This document shows positions 39,856 through 42,573 of a DNA stretch of 42,573 nucleotides, in pieces. Under the pieces are notes generated by a model, which was given only the letters and a program-made list of their open reading frames with translations, searched no databases and was not told where the DNA came from. The DNA is from Desulfobacterales bacterium GWB2_56_26 (GTDB taxonomy: Bacteria > Desulfobacterota > Desulfobulbia > Desulfobulbales > Desulfocapsaceae): contig MGTI01000053.1 of NCBI GenBank assembly GCA_001799365.1, positions 1-42,573 of the forward strand. The letters are read 5' to 3'. The translations under genes and the position numbers were made by a program. Numbering within the stretch: position 1 is the first letter of the stretch; each line of letters opens with the position of its first letter.

Positions 39856-41709
39856 TTACAGCCGGGGGTCGGCAGTCACGGCAGGAGCAGCCGCCCCCGA
39901 TGATGCCCCCGCCATCAGCGTTGCCGGCCGTCGGACGATCCCGGAGCCCAGGCTCATGATGTTGTTATAGCTGGCCGTTATTTTTTGAGATGTCCAGGTC
40001 TCGCGATTTTTACAGACCACCTGTTTGCAGATACGCTCCTCGGTAAGAACATCGAGGATAAAATCCATGAACTCGTAGTGATAGTCCGGCCAGGCCAGGC
40101 GTTTGTGCTGCGGGCCGTCGTAGAACCAGATGTTCTGCTTGAATTCGCCATTTTCGGACAGGCTGTAACCGAAATTTTTGTATACCCGCGGACCGCCGTC
40201 CAGCGGCGGCAGGTGGTCACTGGTGATTACAATCAGGCTGTCTGGATCGATCTCCCGCAGCTTCTGCAGGTAGTCGGCAACGGCCTCGGCCCGATAGTAG
40301 AATTGCTGGATGGCAAGATAGGTCTGGGAATTCTTGCCGACCCCAACGACATCGACCTTCGGCGGAAAACGTTTCAGATCGGTATCGTGGGGCAGATGAC
40401 CGTATACTCCCAGCACATAGTTGAGAAACGGCCGGCCGCCGGTCATGAGTTTTTTTACATAGGCGAGATTCTGGGTCAGCAGATCCCCGTCGAAAATGTA
40501 GTGCTCGGTATCGTCGTACTGCAGATAGGTCGGCCGGCTGCCGGCAAAGGCGGTCGGAAAATTGGTCTCCTGGAAACCGAGGCTGCGGTAGGCCTTCTCG
40601 GAATTAAAGAAGTCGGGCTTGTAGGATTGCGTGGCAACCGTCCGGTAGCCAACCTCGGCGAGTACGCTCGGCAGGCAGGGCGCCTTGGCCCCGTCGAGCA
40701 TGTTGAATTCCGCCGAGGTATAGAGTTCGAGTGCCGGCACGCCGCAGAGGAGCTCGAATTCGGCCTGCGCCGTGCCGCCGCCGAACACCGGGGATGTAGC
40801 CACATGCATTTTCGCCCGCATCGCCTTGAACTCGGGCGGGGCCGTCGGGGTGCGAAATTTCAGGCCGGTGAAACGCTCCGGATCGAGAAAGGATTCAAGA
40901 ACTAGAATATGAATATTGCGGGCATCCTGCAGGGTGGCTCGCAGGATCTCCGGATTCCGGTCGGGATCGTCGATCGGCGTCTGCATTGCGAGTTCCGCCA
41001 TCGCCTTATGCTTGGTCGCGGCAAAGAGCAGCAGCGAGGTGGCTCTGCCCATGCATGCCGAAGTCCAGCGATCCGACCAGGGAACAACATTGAGTCCGCG
41101 GCTGCCGGCAATCTCCAGGAAGTGCTTCGGTGCGGTATAGGCGGCAATGGGTGGCGCTGCGGCAAGCAACAGGAGCAGCAGGGGCAGCGCCAGTTCCCGG
41201 GGACGGCGCCTCAGCGCGAGGAGAAAGGCCGCGATCCAGAGGAAAATTCCGGCCACCACGCCGATCCGAGCCCAAATGGGGGAAACTATAAGTCCCTCCG
41301 GGAGAAGGAGTAGATCGTCCAGCTTAAAGATGCTGTGCATGAACACATAATACAGATCCATGCCCAGGTAGAGAACGATGATCGGCATCGCCGCTATCAC
41401 AGCCCGCCAGGTCTCCGGACGCATCAGATAGAAGAGTGCGGCGTAAACGAGCAGCAAAAAGGGCAATTCGTGGTGGAAAAAGTAAACCTGGACCTGATCG
41501 AGGCTTTCGTAAACGAGCAGCAAAAAAGGCAACTCGGGGTTGAACGAGAAGTATTCGTCGATGCCGCCAGCCAGTCCAAAGGACAGAGAGATAGCCAGCA
41601 GGATGAGGCTCAGAATTAAAAAGGGCAAAACTGCCCGCATCGCTCTGCGTAAAGAAAGGACAAAATCTCTCTTGTCGGGTAAATGGAGACGAAGGTATTC
41701 GGTTAACAT
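39856..41709 (-). CDS. LTA-synthase-like membrane sulfatase / phosphoglycerol transferase family protein
   Basis: About 617 residues. Several membrane helices occupy roughly the first 200 residues, followed by an extracytoplasmic alkaline-phosphatase-fold domain. That domain shows Leu-Val-Leu-Glu-Ser-Phe, the probable nucleophile Thr in Gly-Gly-Gly-Thr-Ala-Gln-Ala-Glu near 313, Gly-His-Leu-Pro-His and the metal site Thr-Ser-Asp-His near 497. Family members transfer phosphoglycerol or phosphoethanolamine-like groups to envelope glycans; the acceptor is unknown here. Two copies of Glu-Leu-Pro-Phe-Leu-Leu-Leu-Val-Tyr, 22 residues apart, mark an internal duplication. The start is uncertain: GTG at 41856 has a GAGGT ribosome site, but the 49 added codons have poor codon bias, so ATG 41709 is preferred. 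Confidence 0.82.
   Translation of the reverse strand: MLTEYLRLHLPDKRDFVLSLRRAMRAVLPFLILSLILLAISLSFGLAGGIDEYFSFNPELPFLLLVYESLDQVQVYFFHHELPFLLLVYAALFYLMRPETWRAVIAAMPIIVLYLGMDLYYVFMHSIFKLDDLLLLPEGLIVSPIWARIGVVAGIFLWIAAFLLALRRRPRELALPLLLLLLAAAPPIAAYTAPKHFLEIAGSRGLNVVPWSDRWTSACMGRATSLLLFAATKHKAMAELAMQTPIDDPDRNPEILRATLQDARNIHILVLESFLDPERFTGLKFRTPTAPPEFKAMRAKMHVATSPVFGGGTAQAEFELLCGVPALELYTSAEFNMLDGAKAPCLPSVLAEVGYRTVATQSYKPDFFNSEKAYRSLGFQETNFPTAFAGSRPTYLQYDDTEHYIFDGDLLTQNLAYVKKLMTGGRPFLNYVLGVYGHLPHDTDLKRFPPKVDVVGVGKNSQTYLAIQQFYYRAEAVADYLQKLREIDPDSLIVITSDHLPPLDGGPRVYKNFGYSLSENGEFKQNIWFYDGPQHKRLAWPDYHYEFMDFILDVLTEERICKQVVCKNRETWTSQKITASYNNIMSLGSGIVRRPATLMAGASSGAAAPAVTADPRL
41442..41536 (-). repeat. 66-bp-offset direct duplication inside the LTA-synthase-like gene
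   Basis: Two 29-bp blocks, 41442-41470 and 41508-41536, differ at only two positions and are exactly 66 bp apart, so the duplication is in frame (22 codons). It repeats a hydrophobic membrane segment near the N-terminus. Confidence 0.8.
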
Positions 41710-41879
41710 GGGCGTGGCAACGGGACGGGGTGGACTCTGCTTGATGAAGGGGAGGTGAAAATGCCCTATGATAGCATGTTCGATTGCATTTTCGACAGCT
41801 TTTTCCGGGGCAACATGACTTGGTACCTCGGCAGTCCGGAACCGACCGAGTGGCACTAATTTACCTCATTTTATTACCT

Positions 41880-42573
41880 TCAGCTAGTCCTTTTGGCTAA
41901 GGCCTCCGTCGCCGGCTCCATCCCTCCTTGAGGAAGGGACAAGATCCTCAGCAACTCGCCATGAATCCCCGGAGCGGCCGCCAGCACCGAGTAGGGCGAA
42001 CGAAGAAGATCGGGATCCCCTTGTACCGAGGTGACTGTCGCACCCGCCTCCCGGGCGATCAACGCCCCCGCCGCCAGGTCCCAGGGTTGCAGGGAGAGTT
42101 CCCAATATCCTTCGAAGCGCCCGGCCGCAACGTAGCAGAGATCGAGCGCCGCCGAGCCAAGCCTGCGCACCCCCTGGGCGAGCTTAGTAAATCTTACGAA
42201 GTGATCGAGGTTGTTGTCCTTTTTCCTCCTGACCTCATAAGGAAAGCCGGTTACCAGCAAGGCGCGGGACAGCTCCGTCTGCCGCCCTGCCGTAAGTGTC
42301 CGGCCGTTCAGCCGGGCGCCTTTCCCCAGTTCGGCGACAAACATCTCGTCCCGTAGCGGATCGAAGACCGCGGCAAGGGTCAGCCGGCCCAGGGCGGCAT
42401 AGGCGATGGACACACAGAAAAACGGCACGCCATGGGCATAGTTGACGGTGCCGTCGAGTGGATCGATGTACCATTGATCCCTGCCGCCGTCCAGACCGCC
42501 GCCCTCTTCCGCCAGGATCTGATGCCCGGGGAACCTGCGGCGCAATTCGCCGACCAGGAACTCTTCCGAACGG
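41880..42573 (-). CDS. Inositol-monophosphatase family protein (partial, start beyond window)
   Basis: At least 230 residues, open through the right edge: the frame continues upstream of 42545 as Arg-Ser-Glu-Glu-Phe-Leu-Val-Gly-Glu-Leu with no stop, so the N-terminus lies outside. The metal-binding motifs are Leu-Ala-Glu-Glu-Gly, Asp-Pro-Leu-Asp-Gly-Thr-Val-Asn-Tyr and, near the end, Gln-Pro-Trp-Asp-Leu-Ala-Ala-Gly. These define Mg-dependent IMPase/SuhB/FBPase-like phosphatases acting on inositol phosphate, fructose bisphosphate or PAP. The visible part does not separate these options; the SuhB/IMPase type seems closest. It is read toward the LTA-synthase-like gene, 170 bp before it. Confidence 0.9.
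   Translation of the reverse strand, partial: RSEEFLVGELRRRFPGHQILAEEGGGLDGGRDQWYIDPLDGTVNYAHGVPFFCVSIAYAALGRLTLAAVFDPLRDEMFVAELGKGARLNGRTLTAGRQTELSRALLVTGFPYEVRRKKDNNLDHFVRFTKLAQGVRRLGSAALDLCYVAAGRFEGYWELSLQPWDLAAGALIAREAGATVTSVQGDPDLLRSPYSVLAAAPGIHGELLRILSLPQGGMEPATEALAKRTS

Noticed and set aside
1-42573. CRISPR array, insertion sequence, prophage or integrase
   Set aside because: No regularly spaced repeats, transposase, integrase or phage genes are visible; the window looks like core chromosome.

Overview
The window is about 42.6 kb of compact, GC-rich bacterial chromosome. The mix of an Mvh-like [NiFe] hydrogenase, a sulfide:quinone reductase (SQR) family flavoprotein with a DUF1641 partner, BamA, a UPF0210/ACT pair, a lineage-divergent DnaA and an LTA-synthase-like sulfatase in a Gram-negative suggests a Desulfobacterota (deltaproteobacterial) anaerobe, perhaps Desulfobulbales-like. 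That placement is inferred from gene style; there is no rRNA or tRNA in the window to test it.

Layout. 1-3068 (minus): metG start, ricT, holB and a YhaM-like exoribonuclease. 3346-5354 (plus): an ACT protein and its UPF0210 partner. 5427-12088 (minus): a signalling operon of a hybrid histidine kinase with three receiver domains, CheR, CheB and a receiver-GGDEF protein, with no CheA or MCP. 12306-14568 (minus): DUF1641 protein and SQR-like flavoprotein. 15267-16631: a small unknown gene and yaaA. 16641-20714 (minus): a six-gene hydrogenase operon. 20979-24140 (minus): pcm, a lipoprotein and htpG. 24306-26383 (plus): a phosphoesterase and protoporphyrinogen oxidase. 26554-29187 (minus): dnaA, a probable oriC and comF. 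29512-39745 (plus): bamA, mfd, a HAD nucleotidase, a glycine-zipper lipoprotein, an EamA transporter and a ten-helix membrane protein of unknown function. 39856-42573 (minus): an LTA-synthase-like protein and a partial inositol-monophosphatase family gene.

The main result is the SQR-like gene. Its frame runs into TGA at 12540-12542 and then continues for 77 clearly homologous codons to TAA at 12306. As I remember the family, the TGA falls where relatives carry Cys in a His-Ala-Asn-Cys-Phe-Ile-Glu motif. A 6-bp stem with a G-containing 5-nt loop follows at a spacing typical of bacterial SECIS elements. The simplest reading is a selenocysteine-containing SQR homologue. A naive gene call would cut it to 330 residues and leave about 230 bp unexplained.

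Other points of interest are three 58-residue tandem repeats in the adjacent DUF1641 protein, two related V4R-like proteins at either end of the hydrogenase operon, 28-residue coiled-coil repeats in the kinase, an extra N-terminal domain on BamA, and a 66-bp in-frame duplication in the LTA-synthase-like gene.
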